Shown here piece by piece: positions 45,100 to 56,037 of a stretch of DNA of 64,000 nucleotides. The first letter of the stretch is position 1. Each line of letters begins with the position of its first letter. The notes beneath the pieces were generated by a model. That model searched no databases and was not told the DNA's origin. It saw nothing but the letters and a program-made list of their open reading frames with translations. Source of the stretch: Bacillus timonensis (GTDB lineage: Bacteria > Bacillota > Bacilli > Bacillales > Bacillaceae_L). The stretch lies in NCBI RefSeq assembly GCF_004799755.1, contig NZ_SLUB01000019.1:1-64000 (forward strand). The letters run 5' to 3'. The translations under genes were made by a program, and so were the position numbers.

Positions 45100-45289
45100 A
45101 TCCATTTCTCCTTTCAGATTCTTTCCAGTGTAGTTTTTGCATTCCTGTGTTTAGTATGTATTTTACTTTATCTGAAAAAACGCAGAATTAGTACTTAACT
45201 CCTAATATTTGTAAAAACTGAATAGTTGTCCTCTTTGCGGAATATGTTCAATTACTGGACTATTCATATTTTTATAAGGGGGAAAAGCA

Positions 45290-46579
45290 ATGCAAACAAA
45301 GGTGGAAAAGAAAGTACTCATTGCAAGCCTTGTCGGTAGTTCGATTGAGTGGTTTGATTACTTTTTGTATGGGACTGTTGCCGCGCTTGTTTTTAATACG
45401 GCCTTTTTCCATAGCGACGATCCAACTGTAGGACTTATGTTGGCTTATGCTTCGTTCGCACTGTCGTTTTTCATCCGACCGCTTGGTGGAGTTATTTTTA
45501 GCCATATTGGCGATAAAATCGGCAGAAAGAAAACCTTAGTCTTAACACTTTCTCTTATGGGTGGGGCGACAGTTCTTATGGGATTCCTTCCTACATATGA
45601 GCAAATTGGGGTTATTGCACCAATTTTACTAATTGTACTGCGTCTTATTCAAGGAATTGGCTTAGGCGGTGAGTGGGGAGGTGCGCTCTTACTGGCAGTT
45701 GAATATGCACCAAAGGAAAGACGTGGATTATTCGGAAGTGTACCCCAAATGGGTGTCACAATTGGATTATTGCTCGGAACGTTGGCTTTATCTTTAATGA
45801 CTTTATTACCAGATGCAGCCTTTATGTCATGGGGATGGCGTGTTCCATTCATTCTAAGTGCATTACTTGTCGTATTTGGGTTATGGATTCGGAAAGGAAT
45901 TGAGGAAACACCTTCCTTTAAAATGGTACAAGAAAAAGGGGAGGTCGCCAAGATTCCGTTTTTTGAAACGATGCGCACACATTGGAAAGAGGTTTTAATT
46001 GCAATTGGAGGAAAGGTTGTTGAAACGGCTCCATTCTATATTTTTGGTACATTTATCGTATCATATGCGACAACACAACTCGGTTTCTCACGTACAGCTA
46101 CTTTAAATGCTGTCACGATTGCAACGATTGTAACAACCATTCTCATTCCAATCATGGGGAATTTATCTGATAAAGTGGGACGTAAAAAGCTTTATGTTGG
46201 TGGGACCATTTTAATGATGTTGTACGCATTTCCTTATTTTTGGCTACTCCATCAAGAATCAGTGGCCTTATTAGTGGTTGCAACGATTTTAGGACTTGGA
46301 ATCATATGGGCTCCAATTACAGCTGTACTTGGAACGATGTTTTCAGAGATTTTCAAATCTAATGTCCGCTACACTGGAATTACATTAGGATATCAAATAG
46401 GAGCAGCACTAGCTGGAGGAACAGCTCCACTTGTTGCAACAGCATTACTTGCAGCATTCAACAACTCCTATGTTCCTGTTGCATTATACATTATCTTAAC
46501 GGCTGCGATATCCCTCATTGCCGTTGCGACTGTACGTGATCGTAAAAATGAAGACCTGGATAGCGAGGAAACAGCCTAG
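45290..46579 (+). CDS. MFS metabolite:H+ symporter (MHS family)
   Basis: 429 aa with 12 predicted helices. Family features: SLVGSSIEWFDYFLYGTVAALVF at the start, SFFIRPLGGVIFSHIGDKIGRKKTL, and LRLIQGIGLGGEWGGALLLAVEYAP. MHS carriers take up organic acids, proline/betaine or shikimate-like compounds with protons. Its position after rocD and before the cyclodeaminase-like gene suggests an amino-acid-related substrate; this is inference. Confidence 0.87.
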   Translation: MQTKVEKKVLIASLVGSSIEWFDYFLYGTVAALVFNTAFFHSDDPTVGLMLAYASFALSFFIRPLGGVIFSHIGDKIGRKKTLVLTLSLMGGATVLMGFLPTYEQIGVIAPILLIVLRLIQGIGLGGEWGGALLLAVEYAPKERRGLFGSVPQMGVTIGLLLGTLALSLMTLLPDAAFMSWGWRVPFILSALLVVFGLWIRKGIEETPSFKMVQEKGEVAKIPFFETMRTHWKEVLIAIGGKVVETAPFYIFGTFIVSYATTQLGFSRTATLNAVTIATIVTTILIPIMGNLSDKVGRKKLYVGGTILMMLYAFPYFWLLHQESVALLVVATILGLGIIWAPITAVLGTMFSEIFKSNVRYTGITLGYQIGAALAGGTAPLVATALLAAFNNSYVPVALYIILTAAISLIAVATVRDRKNEDLDSEETA

Positions 46580-46654
46580 TTTTTAAGGGAATCGCAGGTA
46601 GCGGTTCCTTTTTCCAATATATAGTATGATGAGGAAAAGAAAGAAGGGGATACC

Positions 46655-47644
46655 ATGCTTATATTATCAGAATCCGAGATTAGGACGTTGTATTCGATGT
46701 CTGATGCCATTCGGGATTTAGAAGAGGCACTTACCTTTTATGAAGAAGGAAAAGTAGTAAATCCTCATCGCACAGTCTTTGATTTTCCAGCGAAGGAGGC
46801 ATCAGCATTATATATGCCAAGTTCGATGGAACCGGTTGGTAAATCTGCAGTTAAAGTCGTAACGATTTTTCCGCATAATCCTTCCGTGGGCAAGAACACA
46901 ACACAAGGTGTAATATTACTAAGTGACACAGACAGTGGGGAGCACCTTGCTTGTTTAAATGCTTCTTATCTAACACGTTTGCGGACTGGTGCAGTCAGTG
47001 GAATTGCAACAAAGCATTTAGCTAAAAAGGATGCTTCCGCTGTTGTAGTGATTGGAACAGGGGCTATGGCCGAGGAACAGCTACAAGCGGTTTTAGAAGT
47101 CCGTGAAATCAAGGAGATTATGCTATTCAACCGTACGAGGGAGAAGGCTATAGCTTTTGAAAAAAGAATTCCAGAATTGAGCCCAGGATTTTCTGGTTCA
47201 ATTACGATCATGGATAGACCTGATGAAGCTGTTTCAAAAGCAGATATTATCATTTGTGCAACACGTTCTGCGGTACCTGTTTTCTCAGGACAAGCTTTAC
47301 GACCAGGAACACATATTAACGGAGTTGGTTCTTATCTTCCTCATATGCAAGAGGTCGATGAAGAATCGATTCTGAGATGCTCAAAAATCGTAGCCGATAC
47401 GATGGAAGGTGTAAAAGACGAAGCTGGTGACTTCATCATTCCAGCAAATAAAGGAGTGTGGAGTTTTGATGAACTGCATGGGGAATTGAGTGAGTTGGTG
47501 TTAGGGAAAATAGCTGGTCGGGAAAAGAATGAAGAGATTACATTTTTTAAATCAGTCGGGACAGCATATTTTGATTTAGCAGTAGCAGCCTCAGTCTACG
47601 AAAAAGCAATAAAAGCTGGTGTGGGTAAAGAGGTTGATGTGTAA
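46655..47644 (+). CDS. ornithine cyclodeaminase/mu-crystallin family protein
   Basis: 329 aa. N-terminal half with [34 protein letters not shown] and ALYMP; a Rossmann domain with [20 protein letters not shown] and [10 protein letters not shown]. The family includes ornithine cyclodeaminase (ornithine to proline), alanine dehydrogenase and ketimine reductase, which cannot be told apart here. Next to rocD and the transporter, an ornithine-related role is favoured. Confidence 0.82.
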   Translation: MLILSESEIRTLYSMSDAIRDLEEALTFYEEGKVVNPHRTVFDFPAKEASALYMPSSMEPVGKSAVKVVTIFPHNPSVGKNTTQGVILLSDTDSGEHLACLNASYLTRLRTGAVSGIATKHLAKKDASAVVVIGTGAMAEEQLQAVLEVREIKEIMLFNRTREKAIAFEKRIPELSPGFSGSITIMDRPDEAVSKADIIICATRSAVPVFSGQALRPGTHINGVGSYLPHMQEVDEESILRCSKIVADTMEGVKDEAGDFIIPANKGVWSFDELHGELSELVLGKIAGREKNEEITFFKSVGTAYFDLAVAASVYEKAIKAGVGKEVDV

Positions 47645-47650
47645 ATGGTA

Positions 47651-47684
47651 AAGGAGTAGCCTTTGGGGCTACTCCTTCTTTTTG
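47651..47684 (+). terminator. terminator after the cyclodeaminase-like gene
   Basis: AAGGAGTAGCC/GGCTACTCCTT with a short loop, then CTTTTT. Confidence 0.85.
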
Positions 47685-47734
47685 CTTTTAGGATATACTA
47701 ACACTAGATGTTTAATTTGAGGGGAGTTTTACCA

Positions 47735-48235
47735 ATGAACGAAAAAGACGCACAGTTTTATATATCACACCTTGGGCTTGAGCCGCATCCAGAGGGCGGG
47801 TTTTATAAGCAAACATTTGCTTCCGATGTGATAATCGATACTGAGCAAGATAACCAAAGAAAATTGTATACGAGTATATATTTTCTACTAGGGTCTGAAG
47901 ATATATCCCATTTACATCGATTAAAATCAGACGAGCTCTGGTATTACCATGGCGGTAGCTCATTAACCGTCCATATCATTGACGAATCAGGAGAATACAA
48001 AGAAATGCAGCTTGGGCTTAATCTTGAAAAAGGAGAGGTTCCACAAGTACGTGTGCCTAAAAATTCAATATTTGGGTCTTCCGTTAAAGAAGAAAATACA
48101 TTCTCACTAGTAGGGTGTATGGTTTCACCTGGATTTGAATTTGAGGATTTTGAATTATTTACACAAGAGGAATTACTTAAGAAATATCCACAGCATGAAG
48201 CGGTAATACGCAAGCTAGCACTCGAGAAAAAATAG
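47735..48235 (+). CDS. cupin protein (DUF985 type)
   Basis: 166 aa. HPEGGFYKQTFASDV at the start, then SIYFLLGSEDISHLHRLKSDELWYYHGGSSLTVHII is the cupin core with the His/Glu metal ligands. The SPGFEFEDFELFTQEELLKKYPQ tail is typical of DUF985 proteins. Function unknown; possible sugar-nucleotide epimerase-like fold. ATG follows GAGGGGAG. Confidence 0.82.
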   Translation: MNEKDAQFYISHLGLEPHPEGGFYKQTFASDVIIDTEQDNQRKLYTSIYFLLGSEDISHLHRLKSDELWYYHGGSSLTVHIIDESGEYKEMQLGLNLEKGEVPQVRVPKNSIFGSSVKEENTFSLVGCMVSPGFEFEDFELFTQEELLKKYPQHEAVIRKLALEKK

Positions 48236-48302
48236 AGTAGAATAGTAAAAATGCCATTTTTGGATATATAACAGCTAAAATGTAGATGGATGAATTCCAT
48301 TT

Positions 48303-48372
48303 AAACAAACGTTGGATTGAATTTTCAAGTGCTTGCTGCTATTGGCTTAGGATGCCAAACAAACATTTGTTT
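48303..48372. promoter_or_regulatory. third operator pair, 54-bp spacing
   Basis: AAACAAACGTTGGATT (48303-48318, right half degenerate) and AAACAAACATTTGTTT (48357-48372) are again 54 bp apart start to start. They match the boxes at 6478/6532 and 9491/9545. The next gene downstream is the tyrosine phenol-lyase gene, about 200 bases away. Confidence 0.7.
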
Positions 48373-48433
48373 GAAATGGATATTGCAAAATGAAACAGAT
48401 TATTTTGAAACCATATTTCAATAATATGTAAGG

Positions 48434-48466
48434 ACGCCTTTCCAGTGACAACGGAAAGACGTTTTT
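48434..48466 (+). terminator. terminator in the gap before tpl
   Basis: ACGCCTTTCC/GGAAAGACGT (one mismatch) and five Ts. It could end transcription from the cupin gene or act as an attenuator after the operator pair. Confidence 0.6.
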
Positions 48467-48545
48467 CAATGGTTTAAAGCTTTTATCATGCACCGGAGAT
48501 TCTTGAGAGGAATCACGAACATGTTTTACATTATACATAGATTGA

Positions 48546-49977
<1,432 letters not shown>

Positions 49978-49983
49978 AATGAT

Positions 49984-50011
49984 GCCAGCCCATTTATGAA
50001 CAAGGGCTGGC
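49984..50011. terminator. hairpin after tpl
   Basis: Perfect 8-bp stem GCCAGCCC/GGGCTGGC with a 12-base loop between convergent genes; the T tract is weak. Confidence 0.6.
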
Positions 50012-50017
50012 TATGTT

Positions 50018-50797
50018 TTACTTACTTTTTACTAGATAAGGACGGTTATCTTCCCAATGAACATGAACTGGGAGATTGAAGAAGTTTGAAAGAATATCAC
50101 TTGTAATGATTTGATTCGTTTGTCCAGAAGCAAATACTTCGCCATTTTTAAGAAGCAATGTTTTCGTAAAGACGGGAAGAATTTCTTCCACATGATGGGT
50201 GACATAAATAATGGAAGGCGAATCTTCTTTAGTAGCGAGTCTTTCAATGGATTCTAATAATTGTTCTCTTGCAATAAAATCCAACCCATTTGTAGGTTCG
50301 TCCAAAATGAGAATCGTTGGATTTGCCATTAATGCTCGCGCGATCAGTACTCGTTGTTTTTCACCTTGTGATAGAGTTGCATATTCTCGGTTTGCATACC
50401 TGATACACCCAAGCGCCTCAAGGAGTCCAATTGCTTTTTCTCTCATTTCGTCTGTAGGTGTTTCATACAAACCGATGGACGCGAAGGCTCCGCTTAAGAC
50501 AACCTCGAACGCGTTATCAGTCGGGTAGAACTTTTGCTGTAAAGAGGAGGAAACAAAGCCAATATTCTTACGAAGTTCCTCACCAAGATACATCTTTCCA
50601 AATTCAAACCCCAGAACTGTGGCTGTGCCACTAGTTGGGAAATTGTAGGCATTGATTAAATCCAATAATGCCGTTTTTCCAGAACCATTCAAACCGTAAA
50701 GTACCCAATGTTCCCCTTGTTCAATTTGCCAATTAATATTCTGCAGAATAAGCGTTTTGTCACGTCGAAGTGTAACATCTACTAAATCCAAAACCAC
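50018..50797 (-). CDS. ylmA: ABC ATPase, YlmA-like
   Basis: 259 aa. Walker A GLNGSGKT (about 37-44), signature LSQGEKQR, Walker B ILILDEPTNGLD and switch VTHH. The LSQGE form and the short N-terminus are those of the YlmA/ModF-like group, which lacks a partnered permease gene. GTG start after GGAGGG. No adjacent membrane component, so the partner and substrate are unknown. Confidence 0.8.
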   Translation of the reverse strand: MVLDLVDVTLRRDKTLILQNINWQIEQGEHWVLYGLNGSGKTALLDLINAYNFPTSGTATVLGFEFGKMYLGEELRKNIGFVSSSLQQKFYPTDNAFEVVLSGAFASIGLYETPTDEMREKAIGLLEALGCIRYANREYATLSQGEKQRVLIARALMANPTILILDEPTNGLDFIAREQLLESIERLATKEDSPSIIYVTHHVEEILPVFTKTLLLKNGEVFASGQTNQIITSDILSNFFNLPVHVHWEDNRPYLVKSK

Positions 50798-50980
50798 TGT
50801 AATCCCTCCTTACGTATAAACTAATAATATCAAATAATTCTGATAAAAGTTAACCATTAAGTTTCATAAATTAAAGGTCGAAATATAATCCCTTTACACA
50901 ATCTTTACGGGGAATTTACAATGCTTGTTTATAATTTTATGTATATAGGTAAAAAGACATGGAGTTTGGGGGTTCTACGC

Positions 50981-52723
50981 ATGGGGAAAAAGTTGCGCAA
51001 AGTAAAAATGATAGATAAAGAGACTAATGGCAAAAGACGGTTCCTGCAGGGATTTTTACAACGAATTAATTTGAGTGCCCGATTATTTATCCTGTTTGTT
51101 TCTTTACTCGTGATATCTGTAGTGACAGTTGGAACAGTCTCATACATAAAGGCAAAAGATACGACAATTGAAACAATTGAAAATCGATTAGTACGTGAAG
51201 CAGAGTTTATGAGCTATATTGCAGAAAGTTTAAAATTTGTTTATGTCGGTAAAGACGATTACGATTATTTTATGCAGCAGTTAAATGGAAATGTTCGAGT
51301 CCAGCAGAAGAAGCTTGAAGCAGATGGAGTCGAAGCGGAGTTTTTCTATATTCAAAACCAAGAAGTAGTCCCTTTTAAGGTGAGTAAAGATGCCATTCCG
51401 GATTTTTCGAAAAAAACAATCACAGAACTAGTCGATCGCAAAAAAGGTGTCCTTCATGAAAAGATTAATGGAGATGATTTCACAATCTCGTTCCTTAGCA
51501 TTAACGAGATAGGTGGTATTTATGGAATTCTTATTCCGACGAAATCCTATACAGGGCCGATCGATCAAATGGCTTATTTTACATTACTTGTAATGGCAGT
51601 TAGTATCATTGTGATGACGGTTGTGATTATTTTATTAGTGCGAACAATAGTTAGGCCATTAAGTGCATTACGAAATACGATGAAAGAAGTAAGGGAAGGG
51701 AATCTCAAGCATTCAGTCGATATACGTACAACGATTCCTGAAATTACTTCATTGCATAAGAGTTATAATGCCATGATTGATCAAATGAGAAGTATGTTAA
51801 ATGAATTGAAGACGTCAACTAAAGAATTAGAAACAACAGGTGATGAATTAAATGTTTCATCTAAGGATGCGCTTGAATCAAGTCATCAATTAATTTCGGC
51901 GATTGATACAGTCAGACAAGGTGCAGAACATACAGCAAGTAGCTCTGAGGAGAGTGCATTAGGATTTAAGACGATGTCAAATCGGATAGTGGATATTATA
52001 AAAAACATGGAAACTGTTATCGACAGCTCAAAAAATATGAATCTCTCAGCTGGACGAGGTGAACGAAATATAGGACAGTTGATTGCAACAACTCAATCGT
52101 TTGAAAATGATTTCAATCGTCTTACAAAAACCATTAGAGAAGTGAAGGACTATTCACTCGAGATTACATCACTTGTGGAGTTAGTAACGGAAATTGCGAA
52201 ACAAACAAAACTCTTAGCTTTAAATGCAACCATTGAAGCTGCACGTGCGGGTGAAGCTGGAAAAGGGTTTGCTGTCGTCGCACAAGAGGTTCAAAAGCTT
52301 GCGGAACAATCAACGAAAGCGACTGATGAAATTTCGAATGCGATCACAAAAATGGAGTCTATTACATTACTTGCTTCAAAGGAATTTGACCAAATGCTGA
52401 TCCAAATTAATTCCAACCTCCAATTGGCAAATGACTCAAAAATCTCTATTAATGAGTTAATGCAAGGGATTTATGAAGTAAGTGAAAACATTGAAGTAAT
52501 GCAGGAAGAATTAACAGGACTCGAGAGCATTGTTCCAGAACTACAGCAATCCGTAACCCAATTCTCATCTGTGTCACAAGAGACATTAGCTAGTGCCGAA
52601 GAAATGTTAGCCTATAGTGAAAGCCAAATTCAACAAATGGAAAATTCAAACGGGGTAGGAAAAAGACTTCATAATCTGTCAAAATCATTATCAGAAATCA
52701 CTCAGCGTTTTAACGTTAAGTAA
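50981..52723 (+). CDS. methyl-accepting chemotaxis protein
   Basis: 580 aa. TM1 at about 35-55, an extracellular sensor of about 140 residues (single-Cache-like), TM2 at about 197-222, HAMP, then a cytoplasmic signalling domain with the hairpin tip [39 protein letters not shown]. It senses an outside ligand and controls CheA. The ATG follows a GGGGG site; an in-frame ATG at 50921 is possible but its extra 20 residues look like leader sequence. Ligand unknown. Confidence 0.9.
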   Translation: MGKKLRKVKMIDKETNGKRRFLQGFLQRINLSARLFILFVSLLVISVVTVGTVSYIKAKDTTIETIENRLVREAEFMSYIAESLKFVYVGKDDYDYFMQQLNGNVRVQQKKLEADGVEAEFFYIQNQEVVPFKVSKDAIPDFSKKTITELVDRKKGVLHEKINGDDFTISFLSINEIGGIYGILIPTKSYTGPIDQMAYFTLLVMAVSIIVMTVVIILLVRTIVRPLSALRNTMKEVREGNLKHSVDIRTTIPEITSLHKSYNAMIDQMRSMLNELKTSTKELETTGDELNVSSKDALESSHQLISAIDTVRQGAEHTASSSEESALGFKTMSNRIVDIIKNMETVIDSSKNMNLSAGRGERNIGQLIATTQSFENDFNRLTKTIREVKDYSLEITSLVELVTEIAKQTKLLALNATIEAARAGEAGKGFAVVAQEVQKLAEQSTKATDEISNAITKMESITLLASKEFDQMLIQINSNLQLANDSKISINELMQGIYEVSENIEVMQEELTGLESIVPELQQSVTQFSSVSQETLASAEEMLAYSESQIQQMENSNGVGKRLHNLSKSLSEITQRFNVK

Positions 52724-52833
52724 TATAAATTCAGGTCATTCGGCAACTTTCCTTATTGAATGGTCCTTTGTGCAAGCAGCACTTTTTGAGGTATACTTTT
52801 TATATAACGTTTTTTGATAGGGGAGTTTCGGCT

Positions 52834-53820
52834 ATGTCTTATAAGAAGGTTCGTTGGGGAGTTATTGGTTGTGGAAACGTGACCGAAGTAAAGAGTGGTC
52901 CTGCATTTCAAAAAATCGCGAATTCTGAGTTGGTTGCGGTGATGCGAAGAACAGGTGAATTAGCGAAGGATTATGCTGAGAGACATCATGTACCGAAATG
53001 GTATGACAATGCGGACGAGCTTATTCAAGACCTAGAAGTGGATGCTATTTATATCGCAACACCACCGGGATCTCACAAAGAATATACATTGAAGGCTGCA
53101 AAGGCTGGCAAGCCCGTGTATGTTGAAAAGCCAATGGCACGAAATTATGAAGAATGTGAAGAAATGATTGATGCCTGTAAAGTAGCAAATGTTCCACTAT
53201 ATGTTGCTTACTATCGTAGAGCACAACAAAGATTTTTGAAAATAAAAGAGTTGCTGGAGAACGGAGCGGTAGGGGAAGTACGATTTGTATCAACCACACA
53301 ATACCGGATGGCAACTGAAGATCCAAATGCCCTTCCATGGCGAGTACAACCTGAAGTTTCAGGTGGGGGATTATTCTTTGATTTAGGAAGTCATACCTTA
53401 GATATATTAGATTTCTTGCTTGGACCCATTAAGGAAGTATACGGCTTCGCTTCAAATCAGGGTGGGCGTTACAAAGCGGAAGATATTGTAACCGGCACTT
53501 ATTTATTTGAATCTGGAATCCATGGTGTTGGCAATTGGTGTTTTGCGGCATTTCAAGAAGAGGATATCAATGAAATCGTCGGTAGCAAAGGAAAAATTAC
53601 ATTCTCTACTTTCGGAAATGAGCCCATTTTGTTAACAACCGCGAACGGAACAGAAGAGTGGAGATTTGAGCGCCCTCAGCATGTTCACCAACCACTTGTG
53701 GAAACCATTGTAGCTGAATTGACAGGTAAAAGTGGAGTTTGCCCAAGCACTGGTGAATCGGGTGCACGAACAAATTGGGTAATGGGCGAAATGGTAAAAG
53801 GGTATTATACAGCTAAGTAA
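52834..53820 (+). CDS. Gfo/Idh/MocA-family oxidoreductase
   Basis: 328 aa. N-terminal Rossmann motif VRWGVIGCGNVTEVKSGPAFQ and the cofactor segment GKPVYVEKPMARNYEECEEM with the catalytic-site EKP. The second domain has GGGLFFDLGSHTLDILDFLLG, typical of the family. It probably oxidises or reduces a sugar or inositol-type substrate with NAD(P). Single gene; ATG after GGGGAG. Confidence 0.87.
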   Translation: MSYKKVRWGVIGCGNVTEVKSGPAFQKIANSELVAVMRRTGELAKDYAERHHVPKWYDNADELIQDLEVDAIYIATPPGSHKEYTLKAAKAGKPVYVEKPMARNYEECEEMIDACKVANVPLYVAYYRRAQQRFLKIKELLENGAVGEVRFVSTTQYRMATEDPNALPWRVQPEVSGGGLFFDLGSHTLDILDFLLGPIKEVYGFASNQGGRYKAEDIVTGTYLFESGIHGVGNWCFAAFQEEDINEIVGSKGKITFSTFGNEPILLTTANGTEEWRFERPQHVHQPLVETIVAELTGKSGVCPSTGESGARTNWVMGEMVKGYYTAK

Positions 53821-53929
53821 AAAGAACAAAAGGCGTCCAGTTAATCGGTCGCCATTTTACTGTTTCCAAAAAATTCTTCGAAATGTATAAGTTGCATGGT
53901 CCATTTTTCATAAGATTATGATAAAATAG

Positions 53930-53958
53930 TTGATATTATTATCAGAATAATATAAGAT
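53930..53958 (+). promoter_or_regulatory. possible promoter of the branched-chain aminotransferase
   Basis: TTGATA, 17 bases, TAAGAT, 46 bases before the start codon. Confidence 0.4.
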
Positions 53959-54004
53959 TTCGATTATTACCAAAGATTTATATCAAACGAAAGCTGGGAT
54001 TAAC

Positions 54005-55078
54005 ATGACGACAGATTTTAAACTTGACATCACCCTTACAACTCAGAAGAAAGAGATACCTCCATTTGACCAATTGGTGTTTGGAACAAGCTTCACGGAC
54101 CATATGTTTATGTGGGATTACACTGAAGGAAGAGGATGGCACGATGCTCGTATTGTCCCGTATCAATCCATTCCATTAGATCCTGCAGCGACCGTTTTTC
54201 ATTATGGTCAATCTGTGTTTGAAGGATTAAAAGCCTATCGTACAAAGGACGAGGAAATTTTATTATTCAGACCTGATCAGAACATGAAGAGATTCAATAA
54301 GTCTAACCAGCGCTTAGTTATGCCACAGTTTGACGAAGAATTTGCTCTTCATGCATTGAAGAAGCTAATTGAAATCGATAGAGATTGGGTTCCAAATCTA
54401 CCTGGCACTTCCTTGTATATCCGTCCATTTATGATTGCTACGGAAGCACATCTTGGCGTCGATCCGGCTAAAAATTATAAATTAATGATTATCTTATCCC
54501 CAGTAGGCTCTTATTATAAAGAAGGTATCAATCCTGTAAAAATTGCAGTTGAGAATAAATTTGTTCGTGCGGTTGCAGGTGGAACAGGTGATGCCAAAAC
54601 AGCTGGTAACTATGCTGCAAGTTTATTAGCATCAGAAATTGCTGGTGAAAATGGATATTCTCAAGTACTATGGCTTGACGGTAGAGAGAGAGAATATATT
54701 GAAGAAGTAGGCAGCATGAATATCTTCTTTAAAATGAATGGAGAAGTGATTACACCTGCATTAAATGGTAGTATTTTAGATGGAATCACTCGTAAGTCCA
54801 TTATTGAACTTTTAAAATACTGGAACATACCTGTTACAGAACGTAGAATTTCGATTTCTGAAATCCAAGAGGCCTATAATGAAGGGATTCTTGAAGAAGT
54901 CTTTGGAACGGGAACAGCTGCTGTAATCTCCCCAGTTGGAGAGCTTTTCTATAATAATGAAAAACTAATCATTAACAACGGTGAAACAGGTGCCTTATCG
55001 AAGAAATTATACGACACCATTACCAGCATTCAAAACGGAACAGCAGAAGACGTGTTTGGATGGACTGTAAAACTATAA
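54005..55078 (+). CDS. ilvE: branched-chain amino acid aminotransferase
   Basis: 357 aa, class IV PLP aminotransferase. It interconverts leucine, isoleucine and valine with their 2-oxo acids. Signatures: [49 protein letters not shown] (PLP lysine in DAKTAGNYA), and [10 protein letters not shown]. The length fits the long Bacillus IlvE/IlvK (YbgE/YwaA) group. No T-box leader was seen upstream. Confidence 0.92.
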   Translation: MTTDFKLDITLTTQKKEIPPFDQLVFGTSFTDHMFMWDYTEGRGWHDARIVPYQSIPLDPAATVFHYGQSVFEGLKAYRTKDEEILLFRPDQNMKRFNKSNQRLVMPQFDEEFALHALKKLIEIDRDWVPNLPGTSLYIRPFMIATEAHLGVDPAKNYKLMIILSPVGSYYKEGINPVKIAVENKFVRAVAGGTGDAKTAGNYAASLLASEIAGENGYSQVLWLDGREREYIEEVGSMNIFFKMNGEVITPALNGSILDGITRKSIIELLKYWNIPVTERRISISEIQEAYNEGILEEVFGTGTAAVISPVGELFYNNEKLIINNGETGALSKKLYDTITSIQNGTAEDVFGWTVKL

Positions 55079-55085
55079 AATTTTC

Positions 55086-55124
55086 AAAATAGTGTTTACC
55101 CGATGGGGTAGGCACTATTTTTTT
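55086..55124 (+). terminator. terminator after ilvE
   Basis: Sixteen-base-pair stem AAAATAGTGTTTACCC/GGGTAGGCACTATTTT with a GATG loop and a T run. Confidence 0.9.
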
Positions 55125-55155
55125 GGGGAGCATCGGAAAAGTGTTTAACTAACAA

Positions 55156-55190
55156 GAAAGGATAACTCCATATTCTAGAGCCATCCTTTC
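55156..55190 (-). terminator. terminator-like hairpin of the minus-strand gene
   Basis: On the minus strand GAAAGGATGGCTC pairs with GAGTTATCCTTTC over 13 bases; the tail TTGTTAG is only weakly T-rich. Confidence 0.6.
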
Positions 55191-55204
55191 ATACTAATGT
55201 TTGA

Positions 55205-55567
55205 CTAAAATAAAACGAACCAATAAATATAAGAAGCAATGAGCAGACCTACATATATCCACGATAGTATGCGTTGCCATGTTTTTGAATGGTAGGTAGT
55301 AAACAGAAAGGTGATGGGCACTAGCGTCCAAGGTAGCAAGACTAATAGACTAAATAAAAACAACCCAACCGAAATGCCGAGTGATTCAACCCCAAACGAC
55401 ATTTGAGCAACATAGGCAGATGCTCCTAATCCAATAGGTGATAGTAGAAGTAGGAAATAGCTTTTAAGTTTGAAGGTCGAGAAAAATGTGCTGAGAGATT
55501 CTGTTTCAAATATACTAAATTTAAAATGTGAGAGTGGTTCGCGCAGCTTTTCAGGAACTAATTGCAT
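55205..55567 (-). CDS. small membrane protein, unknown
   Basis: 120 aa. A cytoplasmic N-terminus (about 1-35) is followed by three hydrophobic segments (SYFLLLLSPIGLGASAYVA, SVGLFLFSLLVLLPWTLVPITFLF, SWIYVGLLIASYIYWFVLF). The ATG is preceded by a GGAGGG-like site. I do not recognise the family. Confidence 0.7.
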   Translation of the reverse strand: MQLVPEKLREPLSHFKFSIFETESLSTFFSTFKLKSYFLLLLSPIGLGASAYVAQMSFGVESLGISVGLFLFSLLVLLPWTLVPITFLFTTYHSKTWQRILSWIYVGLLIASYIYWFVLF

Positions 55568-55747
55568 TTTTCATCCCTCCTATTAGAATTGGTAACTAGA
55601 GGCTATATATATATTATACGTAAAAGTTTTAAAAAAGTTTTACATTTATTCCATAAAATTCAATTTTAATAGATTTATGAATGATAATTTTGATATATCA
55701 TACCCTGCTGTGCTTACTTTTTGCGGCTGAGGATATGATTATTTGTT

Positions 55748-55899
55748 AATCGTACCCTCATTGATCCCACTCGTGGCGATTGATGGAACGAATAAGGTCT
55801 AATCGTACCCTCATTGATCCCACTCGTAGCGATTGATGGAACGAATAAGGATTAATCGTACCCTCACTAAATGCACTCCGGAAAATGAAGGAACGATTA
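55748..55899. repeat. tandem array B of 53-bp repeats
   Basis: Two full 53-bp units (55748-55800, 55801-55853) differ at three or four bases, and a partial diverged third follows. Each begins AATCGTACCCTCA and contains GGAACGAATAAGG. In the third unit TAATCGTACCCTCA and TGAAGGAACGATTA form an imperfect inverted repeat. The period and the CGTACCCTC core are shared with array A. The rest of the 470-base gap holds no gene that I can see. Confidence 0.85.
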
Positions 55900-56037
55900 C
55901 AAAACGGCCGCACCAATATTAACATCCTAGCCAAAATTCAAATCCTAAAATTTGCATCGAAAACAACATTATTAAATAATGGAGATAGTTAAAGAACAGT
56001 TACAAGTAAGAAATACATAAAATAGGGGGTACAGACA

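Noticed and set aside
45220-45240. Second sigma-54 promoter before the MHS transporter
   Set aside because: TTGTCCTCTTTGCGG resembles the motif but lacks GG and the ten-base GG-GC spacing.
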